A DNA stretch of 64,000 nucleotides from positions 1,450,132 through 1,514,131 of the forward strand of contig NZ_CP101655.1 in NCBI RefSeq assembly GCF_028830055.1, read 5' to 3'. This DNA comes from Pseudomonas serboccidentalis (GTDB lineage: Bacteria > Pseudomonadota > Gammaproteobacteria > Pseudomonadales > Pseudomonadaceae). Positions 56,403 to 64,000 of this stretch are shown piece by piece. The position numbers and the translations under genes were made by a program. The number at the start of each line of letters is the position of its first letter. Within the stretch, counting starts at the first letter, position 1. A model generated the notes under the pieces. That model searched no databases and had not been told where the DNA came from. It saw only the letters and a list, made by a program, of their open reading frames with translations.

Positions 56403-57122
56403 TTACTCGGACGCAACCGTCACACTCTCCAACCGATACCCATACCCATAAATCGTCAGCAACTGCCAACCCCGGTCCGCCGTCAGCCCCAGTTTGTTGC
56501 GCAGGCGATAGATGTGCGTATCCAGCGGTCGCGACGAGACCACTTCTTCATGGGGCCAGAAGCGCTCGTACAAGTACTCCCGCGACAGCGGCCGACCCAG
56601 GTTACTGAACAGGCACCGCGCCAAGCGGTATTCACGTTCCGTCATGACCACTGCCTTACCTTCGCGGGTGACGGTCAGCTCGGCATCGTCGAAGGTCAGG
56701 TCATTGAAGCTCAGCACCTCGGTGGTGGTACTGCGTTGCTGGCTGTGCCGGCGCAGTACGGCGGCGACTCGGGCTTTCAGCTCGTTGGGGCGGAACGGTT
56801 TGCTGACGTAATCGTCGGCACCAGCGTTCAGGGCCTGGACGATATCGCTTTCGCCGTCGCGGCTGGTCAGCATGATCGCGGCGGGCGGCGACTCCATGTG
56901 TTCACGGGTCCAGCGCAGCAGTGCGAGGCCGCTCAGGTCGGGCAATTGCCAGTCGAGGATCAGCAGGTCGAAAGTGTCCCGGCGCAACTGGCGCAGCAGG
57001 TCCTCACCCCGTTCAAAGCTGTGCAGCGACCATGGCTGGTCGCCCACGGCCGCCATTTGCTGCAGGGTTTGCTCGACCCGGCGCAGTTCGGCGGGTTCAT
57101 CGTCCAGTATCGCAACGCGCAT
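56403..57122 (-). CDS. OmpR/PhoB-type response regulator
   Basis: 239 aa from the ATG at 57122. Receiver domain: acidic pocket DDE (7-9), phospho-accepting Asp57 in LLILDWQLPDLSG, Thr/Ser in MLTSRD and Lys in SKPFRP. The C-terminal winged helix has MTEREYRLARCLFSNLGRPL and DTHIYRLRNKLGL. Divergent from a histidine kinase gene across 168 bases, probably its partner. Signal and targets are unknown. Confidence 0.92.
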   Translation of the reverse strand: MRVAILDDEPAELRRVEQTLQQMAAVGDQPWSLHSFERGEDLLRQLRRDTFDLLILDWQLPDLSGLALLRWTREHMESPPAAIMLTSRDGESDIVQALNAGADDYVSKPFRPNELKARVAAVLRRHSQQRSTTTEVLSFNDLTFDDAELTVTREGKAVVMTEREYRLARCLFSNLGRPLSREYLYERFWPHEEVVSSRPLDTHIYRLRNKLGLTADRGWQLLTIYGYGYRLESVTVASE

Positions 57123-57290
57123 ACGCGTGGGTTCCTTGTTGCTTGGGCAGTGGCCGGAAACCATAACGGCTTGGCCTGTGCGGTGAAAGTAAGCCGTCCG
57201 CCGTCGGTCGACGTCCGCTATGATTCTTCGGATCTACGTCCTCAGACCTGTGGCCCATGAAACCATTCACTGCCCCCTGCCCTGTTTGCC

Positions 57291-58823
57291 ATGAATAACC
57301 CGCGCCGGCGTGAAAGCCGCGAGCCGAGTCAGGTCCAGCGCCTGTTTCGGCGGCTGGTGCGTGAGTGGTTGTGGATAAGTCTAGTGCTGTTGCCGCTGAC
57401 TGCGCTGTTGTCGTATCGCGCCCAGATCAATCTGCACGACGTGGTTCCGGCCTGGAGCGCGGTGCTCTCGGTGGCCCTGGTGGCGTGTGTCCTCGGGATG
57501 CTGCTGTGGCGCCCGCGCTGGGCGATCTGGGTGACGCTGGGCGGGGTGGCGTGTGTGTTGCTGACCAGCGCCGGGTTGGCGGAAGTCCGGCATTGGTGGT
57601 CACCGACTCCGGCAGCGCTTGGCATGTTGTTCGGCTATCTGATCTGGAACTGGCGGCGCCTGAGCGTGGTGCTGACGTACTTTGGCTGGGAACTGGCGCG
57701 GCTGGACCGCGAGCCGAAAGTCTTTCCGGAACGTCGCCGCGCGCAATTCACCAGCGCTGACCAGTTGCAGGGGCAGATCATGGCGCTTGAACAGGCCATG
57801 AGCCGCACCCGCGACACCCGCCGCTTTATAGCCGACGGCCTGGAATACCTGCCGGTGGCGACGCTGATCAGCGACCCCCAAGGGAAGATTCTGCTGGGCA
57901 ACCGCAAGGCCCGCGTACTGTTCGATCACCCTCTGGTCGGTGACGATGTGCTCGAGCAACTGGCCCGCCTCGCCTATCCGGAATTATCCACAGAAACGCG
58001 TCCGGCGTTATCAGCCCTGCCCCTGCTGGAGTTTCGTGATCACAAGGAACGCAGCCTGCGTCTGGAACGCGCGGCATTGCTGCCGGTGGACGGCGATACG
58101 CCGATCGGCTGGCTGCTGAGTCTCACCGACCTCAGCGCCGAGCGCGCCGCTGAAGAACAGCGCGGGGTTTTGCTGCGTTTCCTCTCCCACGATTTGCGTG
58201 CCCCGCATTCGGCAATCCTCGCTTTGCTGGATGTGCATCGCCATCAGGCCGGCGCGGATTCCCCACTGTTCGAGCAGATCGAGCGACAGGTGCGTCGTGC
58301 GCTGGATCTGACCGATGGTTTCGTGTCGCTAGCACGGGCGGAATCCGAGGCTTATCAGTTTCAGCCCAGCCTGTTCGCGATGCTGGTACTGGACGTGCTG
58401 GATCAGGCCCTGCCCATCGCCCAGCAGAAAGACATCAAATTGCTGCAGGCGATGGATGAGCCATCCCAGGAACGACTGATCCTGGCCGACCAGGGCCTGT
58501 TGACCCGTGCCTTGTTCAACCTGCTGGAAAACGCGATCAAGTACAGCCCGGCCGGCACCACGATTCGGTTGAACGTCAGTTGCCAGGGTAATTGGCTGTG
58601 CTGTGAATTGACCGATCGGGGCAAAGGCATTGCCGCCGGGGAACTGCCGGATCTGTTCACCCAGTACCGGCGCTTTTCATCGGCGCAGGGGATCGATGGC
58701 GTCGGCCTGGGGCTGTCGATGGTCAAGGCTGTGATTGATCATCACGGCGGTAGCATCGAGTGCCAGAGCGTGGTCAATCAGGGCACGACCTTCCGGCTCC
58801 GGCTACCGCTGATTGCTGAGTGA
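57291..58823 (+). CDS. Membrane sensor histidine kinase
   Basis: 510 aa. Four N-terminal membrane spans (about 28-46, 53-72, 75-96, 105-122), then a PAS-like segment (about 178-280), H-box LLRFLSHDLRAPHSAILALL with His300, N-box LLENAIKYSPAG, G1 DRGKGIAAGELP and G2 GVGLGLSMVKAVI. No periplasmic domain of size, so it probably senses through the membrane or the PAS. Divergent from the response regulator; the 168-base gap would hold both promoters. Two perfect DnaA boxes (57370, 57984) lie within. In P. aeruginosa this pair is absent from this position. Confidence 0.93.
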   Translation: MNNPRRRESREPSQVQRLFRRLVREWLWISLVLLPLTALLSYRAQINLHDVVPAWSAVLSVALVACVLGMLLWRPRWAIWVTLGGVACVLLTSAGLAEVRHWWSPTPAALGMLFGYLIWNWRRLSVVLTYFGWELARLDREPKVFPERRRAQFTSADQLQGQIMALEQAMSRTRDTRRFIADGLEYLPVATLISDPQGKILLGNRKARVLFDHPLVGDDVLEQLARLAYPELSTETRPALSALPLLEFRDHKERSLRLERAALLPVDGDTPIGWLLSLTDLSAERAAEEQRGVLLRFLSHDLRAPHSAILALLDVHRHQAGADSPLFEQIERQVRRALDLTDGFVSLARAESEAYQFQPSLFAMLVLDVLDQALPIAQQKDIKLLQAMDEPSQERLILADQGLLTRALFNLLENAIKYSPAGTTIRLNVSCQGNWLCCELTDRGKGIAAGELPDLFTQYRRFSSAQGIDGVGLGLSMVKAVIDHHGGSIECQSVVNQGTTFRLRLPLIAE

Positions 58824-58831
58824 ACGAGCAC

Positions 58832-58862
58832 AAAAAAACCGGCTATATCAGCCGGTTTTTTT
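58832..58862 (+). terminator. Rho-independent terminator after the histidine kinase
   Basis: AAAAAAACCGGCT/AGCCGGTTTTTTT, a 13-bp stem with a 5-base loop, 8 bases past the stop. It may serve both the kinase (plus) and the acyltransferase gene (minus). Confidence 0.93.
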
Positions 58863-58991
58863 ACTTCCGAAAAAAACTTATGCACGTTTTACGGTGTTTT
58901 ATGAGCTTGAGAAATATATAAGTAAATCAATCAGTTACTTTGAATATTCAGGCCTTTTCAACAAAACCGTACACAGGTTATCCACAAAATC
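58863..58991. other. AT-rich gap with a perfect DnaA box
   Basis: 129 bases between the convergent kinase and acyltransferase genes. Strongly AT-rich at 58863-58960. Ends with TTATCCACA at 58978-58986. No open reading frame of interest. Confidence 0.5.
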
Positions 58992-59771
58992 TCAGACAGC
59001 CATCTGGTCATTTGCCGCCGGGGCCTGCGGAGCCGGTGGCAGGGAACCCATTTCGCGCTGAGCCTGTTCGTTCCAGGCTTGCACCCGATCGTTCAGGTCG
59101 GCAATGGCGCGTGGGCCAGTGCCTTCGGCGTACATCGGCTCACCGATGACCACGGTGATCACGCCTTGCTGCTTGCCCCAGCCGATTTTCGGCCAGAACT
59201 TGCCGGCATTGTGTGCAATCGGCAGTACCGGAAGCGCCGCATTCACGGACAATGCGCTGCCACTGCGGGAAAATTTGCCGATCGTGCCGTAGGGAACGCG
59301 GGTACCTTCAGGGAAGATCAGTACCCAGACGTTGTCCTTGAGCAGCTCGTCGCCTTTGGCCGCGACTTGCTTGAGCGCGGCTTTCGGGTTGTCGCGGTCA
59401 ATCGCGATCGGTCGCAACATGGCCATCGCCCAGCCGAAGAACGGCACGTACAGCAATTCGCGCTTGAGCACCTGGCTCAAGGGCGAGAAATAAGCGGAGA
59501 GAAAGAACGTCTCCCAGGTGCTCTGGTGGTTCGACTGAATCACACAGGGCCGGTCCGGCACGTTTTCCGCGCCCTTGACCTCATAACGAATGCCGAGAAA
59601 CACCTTGGTCAACCACAAGGCGCAACGACACCAGTACACATTGATAAAACGATAACGCGCCTTGAACGGCAGAAAGGGCGCGATAAAAAAGCTCAGGCTG
59701 CACCACAGCAAGGCAGTGGTGCCCAGCAGCAGGTAAAAGAGAAAAATTCTGATGGCCTGCAGTATCGACAT
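58992..59771 (-). CDS. 1-acyl-sn-glycerol-3-phosphate acyltransferase
   Basis: 259 aa from the ATG at 59771. PlsC-type: N-terminal span (SILQAIRIFLFYLLLGTTAL), acyltransferase block I NHQSTWET (catalytic His, with Glu/Trp variant after the usual Asp position), block III VLIFPEGTRVPYG and block IV LPVLPIAHNAG. Makes phosphatidate at the inner membrane. The P. aeruginosa equivalent beside gmhB is PA0005 (called lptA there). Followed upstream in the same direction by gmhB. Confidence 0.9.
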   Translation of the reverse strand: MSILQAIRIFLFYLLLGTTALLWCSLSFFIAPFLPFKARYRFINVYWCRCALWLTKVFLGIRYEVKGAENVPDRPCVIQSNHQSTWETFFLSAYFSPLSQVLKRELLYVPFFGWAMAMLRPIAIDRDNPKAALKQVAAKGDELLKDNVWVLIFPEGTRVPYGTIGKFSRSGSALSVNAALPVLPIAHNAGKFWPKIGWGKQQGVITVVIGEPMYAEGTGPRAIADLNDRVQAWNEQAQREMGSLPPAPQAPAANDQMAV

Positions 59772-59853
59772 GGCGACGTTTACCGTTACGGGCAATGCCC
59801 GACTGTTCAAGCGCACTCCCGATCAATCCCTGGTCAGGAACTTCAGAAGCACT

Positions 59854-60387
59854 CTAGTTGTGGATAAGTTCTGCGGCAATCGCCGCCAGATCGTCAAAAA
59901 TCAGGGTGCCGACCGGAAGGGTCTTGGCCTGAGTCTTTTCGCCTTTCCCGGTCTTTACCAAAACGGGCTGTGAATCGACGGCTTTGGCGGCCTCCAGGTC
60001 ACCAAGGCTGTCGCCGACGAACCAGACATTCGTCAGCGTCACGTTGTAATGCGCCGCGATGGTTTTCAACATGCCCGGTTTAGGCTTGCGGCAATCGCAA
60101 CCCTCGTCCGGACCATGCGGGCAATACACGATCAGCCCGACTTCACCGCCCTGCTCCGCCACCAGCTCGCGCAAGCGCGCGTGCATGGCATCGAGGGTGG
60201 CGAGGTCGTAATAGCCGCGAGCAATGCCCGACTGGTTGGTGGCGACCGCCACCGTCCAGCCGGCCTTGCTCAACTGCGCAATCGCCTCGATCGAGCCGGG
60301 CAGTGGAATCCACTCTTCCACCGACTTGATGTAAGCGTCGGAGTCGTAATTGATCACTCCGTCCCGATCGAGAATCAGCAGTTTCAA
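59854..60387 (-). CDS. gmhB: D-glycero-beta-D-manno-heptose-1,7-bisphosphate 7-phosphatase
   Basis: 177 aa HAD phosphatase. DxD motif LLILDRDGVINYDSDAY near the start, ATNQSGIARGYY, the zinc-loop YCPHGPDEGCDCRKPKPGM with Cys ligands, and VWFVGDSLGDLEAAKAV. A step of LPS heptose synthesis. I use the TTG at 60387, which gives the family start (KLLILDRDGVINYDSDAYIK); GAGGGA is 6 bases upstream and the glyS stop is 10 bases upstream. A perfect DnaA box (59859-59867) falls at its 3' end. Confidence 0.93.
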   Translation of the reverse strand: MKLLILDRDGVINYDSDAYIKSVEEWIPLPGSIEAIAQLSKAGWTVAVATNQSGIARGYYDLATLDAMHARLRELVAEQGGEVGLIVYCPHGPDEGCDCRKPKPGMLKTIAAHYNVTLTNVWFVGDSLGDLEAAKAVDSQPVLVKTGKGEKTQAKTLPVGTLIFDDLAAIAAELIHN

Positions 60388-60397
60388 CAGCAGTCCC

Positions 60398-62452
60398 TCA
60401 ACCCAGCAGCGAAATGTCGGCCACACCGAGGAACAGGCCACGCAAACGCGCCAGCAGCGCGTAGCGGTTGGCCCGGACCTTGGCGTCTTCGGCATTGACC
60501 ATCACAGCGTCGAAGAACGCGTCCACCGGTTCGCGCAGGGCAGCCAGGCGGGCCAGCGATTCGTTGTACTGACGCGCCGCGGCCATTGGCTGCACAGCCT
60601 GATCGGCCTGCTGGATCGCCGAGTACAGCGAGAACTCGTTGGCATTGTCGAAGTACTTGGCCTCGACCACGGTCGGTACCGAGCCTTCAACCTTGCTCAA
60701 CAGGTTCGATACCCGTTTGTTGACCGCCGCCAGCGCTGCCGCTTCCGGCAGTTTGCGGAAAGCCTGAACCGCTTGCACACGCTGGTCGAAGTCCAGCGCC
60801 GAACCTGGCTTCAGGGCACGGACCGACAGATAGGTCGCGACATCCACGCCTTCGTCTTCGTAACGCGCACGCAGGCGGTCGAAGATGAATTCCAGCACTG
60901 CGTCATTCAGGCCGGCAGCCTTGACCTTGGCACCGAACGCATTCACGGCAAAGGCCACGGCGTCGTTCAGGTCCAGATCCAGCTGTTTCTCGATCAGGAT
61001 GCGCAGCACGCCGAGTGCCGCACGGCGCAGGGCATACGGGTCTTTGCTGCCGGTTGGCAGCATGCCGATACCAAAGATACCGACCAGGGTGTCGAGCTTG
61101 TCGGCGATCGCGACAGCGGCACCGGTCAGGGTCGCCGGCAATTCGGCACCGGCACCGCGTGGCATGTACTGCTCGTTCAGCGCCAGCGCGACGTCTTCCG
61201 GCTCGCCGTCATTAAGGGCGTAGTAGTAACCGGCAACACCTTGCATCTCCGGGAACTCGCCGACCATCTCGGTGGCCAGGTCGCACTTCGACAGCAGGCC
61301 TGCGCGGGCCGCCCACGAAGCGTTGCCGCCAATGCGCGCGGCGATGTACGCGGCGAGTCTGGAAACGCGCTCGGCCTTGTCGTAGACGCTGCCGAGTTTT
61401 TCCTGGAACACCACGTTCTTCAGGCGATCATTGAAGGCTTCGAGTTTCTGCTTCTTGTCTTGCTTGAAGAAGAACTCGGCGTCGGTCAGGCGTGGGCGAA
61501 CCACTTTCTCGTTACCGGCGATGATCTGCTGCGGATCTTTACTTTCGATGTTGGCCACAGTGATGAACCGTGGCAGCAACTTGCCGTCGGCATCCAGCAG
61601 GCAGAAATACTTCTGGTTGTCCTGCATGGTGGTGATCAGCGCTTCTTGCGGCACGTCGAGGAAGCGTTCCTCGAACGAGCACACCAGCGGCACCGGCCAT
61701 TCGACCAGGGCGGTCACTTCGTCAAGCAGCGCCGGTGGCACGATTGCAGTGCCTTCCTGACGGGTCGCCAGTTCTTCGGTGCGCTTGCTGATGATCTCGC
61801 GACGCTCGTTGGCGTCGGCCAGTACATAAGCGGCACGCAGGTCGGCCAGGTAGCTCGATGGCGAACCGATGCGCACGCTTTGCGGGTGATGGAAGCGGTG
61901 ACCACGGGAATCACGGCCAGCCTTCTGCGCGAGGATCGTGCAGTCGATGACCTGGTCACCGAGCAGCATTACCAGCCACTGGGTCGGACGCACGAACTCT
62001 TCCTTGCGCGCACCCCAACGCATGCGTTTCGGGATCGGCAGGTCGTTCAGCGAGTCCTCGACGATGGTCGGCAGCAGGCTTGCGGTCGGCTTGCCGGCGA
62101 TGTTCTGGCTGTAGCGCAGTTTCGGACCGCTCTGGTCGATTTCGCTCAGCTCGACGCCGCACTTCTTGGCAAAGCCCAGTGCCGCTTGAGTCGGATTGCC
62201 TTCGGCATCGAATGCCGCCTGACGTGGCGGGCCGTCGAGGTTGATGCTGCGATCCGGCTGCTGGGTGGCCAATGCAGTGATCAGCACAGCCAGACGACGC
62301 GGTGCGGCGTAGACGGTTTTGGTCTCGTAGCTCAGGCCCGCGGCTTGCAGGCCCTTGTCGATACCGGCGAGGAACGCTTCAGCCAGGGTGTTAAGGGCTT
62401 TTGGCGGCAGTTCTTCGGTGCCCAGTTCAACCAGAAAATCTTGAGCACTCAT
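60398..62452 (-). CDS. glyS: Glycyl-tRNA synthetase beta chain
   Basis: 684 aa. Starts [20 protein letters not shown], contains FPKRMRWG-like block ([20 protein letters not shown]) and the C-terminal anticodon-binding DALR-like domain. Forms an alpha2beta2 enzyme with GlyQ. ATGA overlap with glyQ ensures coupled translation. Confidence 0.97.
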   Translation of the reverse strand: MSAQDFLVELGTEELPPKALNTLAEAFLAGIDKGLQAAGLSYETKTVYAAPRRLAVLITALATQQPDRSINLDGPPRQAAFDAEGNPTQAALGFAKKCGVELSEIDQSGPKLRYSQNIAGKPTASLLPTIVEDSLNDLPIPKRMRWGARKEEFVRPTQWLVMLLGDQVIDCTILAQKAGRDSRGHRFHHPQSVRIGSPSSYLADLRAAYVLADANERREIISKRTEELATRQEGTAIVPPALLDEVTALVEWPVPLVCSFEERFLDVPQEALITTMQDNQKYFCLLDADGKLLPRFITVANIESKDPQQIIAGNEKVVRPRLTDAEFFFKQDKKQKLEAFNDRLKNVVFQEKLGSVYDKAERVSRLAAYIAARIGGNASWAARAGLLSKCDLATEMVGEFPEMQGVAGYYYALNDGEPEDVALALNEQYMPRGAGAELPATLTGAAVAIADKLDTLVGIFGIGMLPTGSKDPYALRRAALGVLRILIEKQLDLDLNDAVAFAVNAFGAKVKAAGLNDAVLEFIFDRLRARYEDEGVDVATYLSVRALKPGSALDFDQRVQAVQAFRKLPEAAALAAVNKRVSNLLSKVEGSVPTVVEAKYFDNANEFSLYSAIQQADQAVQPMAAARQYNESLARLAALREPVDAFFDAVMVNAEDAKVRANRYALLARLRGLFLGVADISLLG

Positions 62453-63402
62453 TGTGCAGCCTCCAGCTTGGCCAGTACTTCGTCACGCAGGTCCGGGGTC
62501 GCCATCGGGAAGCCCAGCTTGGCGCGGGCCAGCAGGTAGGCTTGCGCAACGGAACGCGCCAGGGTGCGTACGCGCAGGATGTATTGCTGACGCGCGGTCA
62601 CCGAGATTGCCCGGCGCGCATCCAGCAGGTTGAAGGTGTGCGACGCCTTCAGGACCATTTCATAGCTCGGCAGCGGCAGCGGCTGGTCGAGTTCGATCAG
62701 GCGCTTGGCTTCGCTTTCATAGAAGTCGAACAGTTCGAACAGTTTGTCGACGTTGGCATGTTCGAAGTTGTAAGTGGACTGCTCCACTTCGTTCTGGTGG
62801 AACACGTCGCCGTAGGTCACTTTGCCGAACGGACCGTCAGCCCAGACCAGGTCGTAGACCGAGTCCACGCCTTGCAGGTACATGGCCAGACGCTCCAGAC
62901 CGTAAGTGATCTCGCCGGTCACCGGGTAGCACTCGATGCCGCCCGCCTGCTGGAAGTAGGTGAACTGGGTCACTTCCATGCCGTTGAGCCAGACTTCCCA
63001 GCCCAGACCCCAGGCGCCGAGGGTTGGCGATTCCCAGTTGTCTTCGACGAAGCGAATGTCGTGGACCAGCGGGTCGAGGCCGACATGCTTGAGGGAGCCC
63101 AGGTACAGTTCCTGGAAGTTGTCCGGGTTCGGCTTCAGGACTACCTGGAACTGATAGTAGTGCTGCAGACGGTTCGGGTTTTCACCGTAACGGCCGTCAG
63201 TCGGACGGCGGCTTGGCTGCACATACGCGGCGTTCCAGGTTTCCGGGCCGATGGCGCGCAGGAAGGTCGCGGTGTGGAAAGTGCCGGCGCCTACTTCCAT
63301 ATCGTAGGGCTGAAGTACCACACAACCTTGCTCGGCCCAGTATTGCTGGAGCGCGAGGATCAAGTCTTGGAAGGTACGCACGGCTGGCGTAGGCTGGCTC
63401 AC
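62449..63402 (-). CDS. glyQ: Glycyl-tRNA synthetase alpha chain
   Basis: 317 aa. Class II catalytic subunit: [40 protein letters not shown], motif region [21 protein letters not shown] use the GTG at 63402 (AGGTG about 6 bases upstream) because homologues begin [12 protein letters not shown]; the longer open frame is not conserved. A -10-like TATACT lies on the minus strand at 63443-63448. Confidence 0.96.
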   Translation of the reverse strand: MSQPTPAVRTFQDLILALQQYWAEQGCVVLQPYDMEVGAGTFHTATFLRAIGPETWNAAYVQPSRRPTDGRYGENPNRLQHYYQFQVVLKPNPDNFQELYLGSLKHVGLDPLVHDIRFVEDNWESPTLGAWGLGWEVWLNGMEVTQFTYFQQAGGIECYPVTGEITYGLERLAMYLQGVDSVYDLVWADGPFGKVTYGDVFHQNEVEQSTYNFEHANVDKLFELFDFYESEAKRLIELDQPLPLPSYEMVLKASHTFNLLDARRAISVTARQQYILRVRTLARSVAQAYLLARAKLGFPMATPDLRDEVLAKLEAAQ

Positions 63403-63483
63403 GAAATTCACCTGTTTCTTGGGCTGCGATTTAAAGAGCGGGAGTATACCCGATTCAGTCGCACCTCCACCCCCTGGAGCCTT

Positions 63484-64000
63484 ATGCCACGCTGCTTTTG
63501 GTGTACCGAAGATCCGCTGTACATGGCTTATCACGATCAGGAGTGGGGCGCGCCGCTACGCGATGCGCAGGGTTTGTTCGAGTTGCTTTTGCTTGAAGGG
63601 TTCCAGGCCGGGCTGTCCTGGATCACCGTGCTGCGCAAACGCGAGCGCTACCGCGAGGTGCTGTACGGCTTCGACGTGCAGCGTGTGGCGCAGATGAGTG
63701 ACGCGGAAATCGCCGAACTGATGCTTGATCCCGGGATCATCCGCAACCGCCTCAAACTCAATGCCGCCCGGCGCAATGCCCAGGCCTGGCTGGCGCTGGA
63801 AGACCCGGTGGCATTCCTCTGGTCGTTTGTCGGCGACAAACCGATCATCAACCATTTCAAGGATCGCAGCGAAGTCCCGGCGATCACCCCCGAAGCGCTG
63901 GCAATGAGCAAGGGCCTGAAAAAGGCCGGCTTCACCTTTGTCGGACCGACCATTTGTTACGCGCTGATGCAGGCCTCGGGCATGGTCATGGATCACACTC
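63484..64000 (+). CDS. tag: DNA-3-methyladenine glycosylase I, partial
   Basis: 172 codons to the window edge, of about 183 usual. Starts [20 protein letters not shown], with the zinc-binding Cys/His set (Cys4, Cys7 of this family), Glu-rich [20 protein letters not shown] and the [20 protein letters not shown] helix-hairpin region. It excises 3-methyladenine. Divergent from glyQ with 81 bases between. The end lies beyond the window. Confidence 0.95.
   Translation, partial: MPRCFWCTEDPLYMAYHDQEWGAPLRDAQGLFELLLLEGFQAGLSWITVLRKRERYREVLYGFDVQRVAQMSDAEIAELMLDPGIIRNRLKLNAARRNAQAWLALEDPVAFLWSFVGDKPIINHFKDRSEVPAITPEALAMSKGLKKAGFTFVGPTICYALMQASGMVMDHT

Overview
The window is chromosomal DNA from a Pseudomonas, most likely of the P. 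fluorescens complex. It contains the replication origin region. The evidence is the gene order rnpA-rpmH-oriC-dnaA-dnaN-recF-gyrB, the block parB-parA-rsmG-mnmG-mnmE-yidC-yidD beside it, the complete atpIBEFHAGDC operon, glmU-glmR-glmS, a common-polysaccharide-antigen (D-rhamnan) locus of the kind known from P. aeruginosa, and REP palindromes typical of the fluorescens group. I see no tRNA, rRNA, CRISPR array, prophage or insertion sequence.

Layout. 1-3.8 kb: three overlapping SPFH-family (HflK/HflC-like) membrane genes on the minus strand, the last cut by the window edge. 4.0-6.7 kb: lpd3, an Lrp/AsnC regulator and a divergent LysE-type exporter. 6.7-10.0 kb: an uncharacterised exported repeat protein overlapping a DUF3142 lipoprotein gene. 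10.1-25.3 kb: a divergent surface-polysaccharide locus. The plus-strand arm is rmd-gmd-wbpW-wzm-wzt-wbpX-wbpY-wbpZ, which makes GDP-D-rhamnose, polymerises it and exports it. The minus-strand arm holds two glycosyltransferases, two paralogous methyltransferases and one acyltransferase, which probably modify or cap the chain. 25.4-29.2 kb: a three-domain flavin/iron-sulfur reductase fusion, a glutathione S-transferase and a LysR regulator. 29.2-33.4 kb: glmS, glmR and glmU for UDP-GlcNAc supply. 33.5-40.7 kb: the F1Fo ATP synthase operon with a recognisable promoter and terminator. 40.8-49.5 kb: chromosome partitioning (parAB), tRNA/rRNA modification (rsmG, mnmG, mnmE), membrane insertion (yidC, yidD), rnpA and rpmH. 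49.6-50.0 kb: oriC. 50.1-56.3 kb: dnaA, dnaN, recF, gyrB. 56.4-58.8 kb: a divergent two-component system lying between gyrB and the usual next genes. 59.0-64.0 kb: a lysophosphatidate acyltransferase, gmhB, glyS, glyQ and a truncated tag.

How it works together. The origin region carries two DnaA-box clusters, one between rpmH and dnaA and one between mnmE and mnmG, and two parS centromere sites at 745 and 53793 that ParB should bind. Beyond these clusters, perfect 9-mer DnaA boxes are scattered from about 24.7 to 59.9 kb, mostly inside coding genes. I count 23 by eye where about 0.5 would be expected by chance. That is the signal I find most worth a second look. Many starts here are TTG or GTG, and many neighbouring genes overlap by 1-17 bases, pointing to translational coupling.
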